This document shows, piece by piece, positions 62,427 through 64,000 of a stretch of DNA of 64,000 nt. The notes beneath the pieces were generated by a model. That model saw only the letters and a program-made list of their open reading frames with translations, had not been told where the DNA came from and searched no databases. Origin of the DNA: Alsobacter metallidurans (GTDB lineage Bacteria; Pseudomonadota; Alphaproteobacteria; Rhizobiales; Beijerinckiaceae); assembly GCF_014636935.1 (NCBI RefSeq), contig NZ_BMES01000002.1, positions 124,001 to 188,000 on the forward strand, given 5' to 3'. The translations under genes and the position numbers were made by a program. Positions within the stretch are counted from its first letter, which is position 1. Each line of letters begins with the position of its first letter.

Positions 62427-62828
62427 ATGACGGAGCGGACGGCCACGGTGGGCGAGGAGCCCCGCGGCGAACTCACGGTGCGCACCATCGCGATGCCGAG
62501 CGACACCAACGCCAATGGCGACATCTTCGGCGGCTGGGTGATGTCACAGATGGACCAGGCCGGCGGCATCGCGGGCGTGGAGCGCGCTCAGGGGCGGGTC
62601 GTCACCGTCGCGGTGGAAGCTATGACGTTCATCCGTCCGGTGGCGGTCGGCGATGTGCTGTGCGTCTACACGGCGGTGGACAGCGTCGGCCGCACGTCCA
62701 TGAAGATCCACATCGAGGCCTGGGCGCGGCGCTTCCAGACGCGCGTACGCGAAAAGGTGACGGACGCGACCTTCACCTTCGTGGCCATCGACGACGACGG
62801 CAAGCCGCGCACGGTGCCGCCCGTCTGA
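62427..62828 (+). CDS. Acyl-CoA thioesterase (YciA family, hotdog fold)
   Basis: 133-aa hotdog-fold thioesterase. N-x-x-GDIFGGW (NANGDIFGGWVMSQMDQAGG) holds the catalytic Asp. AVEAMTFIRPVAVGDVLCVY is typical of YciA. It hydrolyses acyl-CoA to acid plus CoA in the cytosol. AAGGGG lies 6 nt before the ATG. Its stop is immediately adjacent to that of the convergent pobA. Confidence 0.92.
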   Translation: MTERTATVGEEPRGELTVRTIAMPSDTNANGDIFGGWVMSQMDQAGGIAGVERAQGRVVTVAVEAMTFIRPVAVGDVLCVYTAVDSVGRTSMKIHIEAWARRFQTRVREKVTDATFTFVAIDDDGKPRTVPPV

Positions 62829-63998
<1,170 letters not shown>

Positions 63999-64000
63999 GG

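Overview
The window is high-GC DNA from an alphaproteobacterium, most likely of the order Hyphomicrobiales (Rhizobiales). The reasons are the many ABC, TRAP and GntR systems, the DUF2892 and LVIVD families, and three kinds of intergenic palindrome near 4.2-4.7 kb that resemble elements I associate with Bradyrhizobium/Rhodopseudomonas-type genomes. The genus cannot be fixed from the sequence alone. One tRNA gene is visible (tRNA-Gln, anticodon CTG). There is no rRNA, CRISPR array, intact insertion sequence or prophage.

Layout. 0-4.2 kb: end of a dipeptide/nickel-type ABC importer operon with a glutamine-amidotransferase-like protein. 4.7-10 kb: a tartrate/D-malate-type dehydrogenase, a large exported HtrA-like protease and a class C beta-lactamase. 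10.1-18.5 kb: a copper-resistance island with CueR, three CueR-type operators, a small HMA protein, a His/Cys-rich exported protein, a small lipoprotein, a TolC/CusC-like outer-membrane protein, a Tat-exported multicopper oxidase, a cupredoxin, a CusF-like protein, a CopA ATPase and a DUF411 protein. A type I restriction HsdS fragment and about 600 bp of lower-GC DNA follow. 19.4-35.7 kb: a NarL-type response regulator and histidine kinase beside a 2847-residue protein with two animal-type haem peroxidase domains and RTX repeats, then a type I secretion ATPase, a membrane-anchored RTX protein and an HlyD-type adaptor.

36-51.3 kb: catabolic and uptake genes. First comes an NMT1/SsuA-type ABC importer (one ATPase, two permeases) preceded by a structured leader that could be an NMT1-motif (xanthine-I) riboswitch. 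It is followed by two fumarylacetoacetate-hydrolase-family enzymes, an LVIVD protein, two GntR/FCD regulators, two paralogous aldo/keto reductases, an FbpABC-type ABC importer and an alpha/beta hydrolase. Two divergent promoters in this region share a TTGGTTGACA motif. 51.4-64 kb: an esterase-like hydrolase, tRNA-Gln, a LysR regulator, a third aldo/keto reductase, DUF2892 and PEBP proteins, a TAXI-type TRAP transporter, an EamA exporter, a YcaQ/AlkX-type DNA glycosylase, an MgtC-like protein, a YciA-like thioesterase and 4-hydroxybenzoate 3-monooxygenase.

How the parts work together. The copper block is a self-contained response: CueR senses cytosolic Cu(I), CopA pumps it out, and the oxidase, cupredoxin and CusF-like protein handle it in the periplasm. 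The peroxidase block looks like an enzyme with its own exporter, a probable surface-attached RTX partner and an adjacent two-component system. The most interesting items are the double-peroxidase secretion locus, the two structured leaders (36034-36084 and 56107-56158) and the shared operator of the catabolic cluster.
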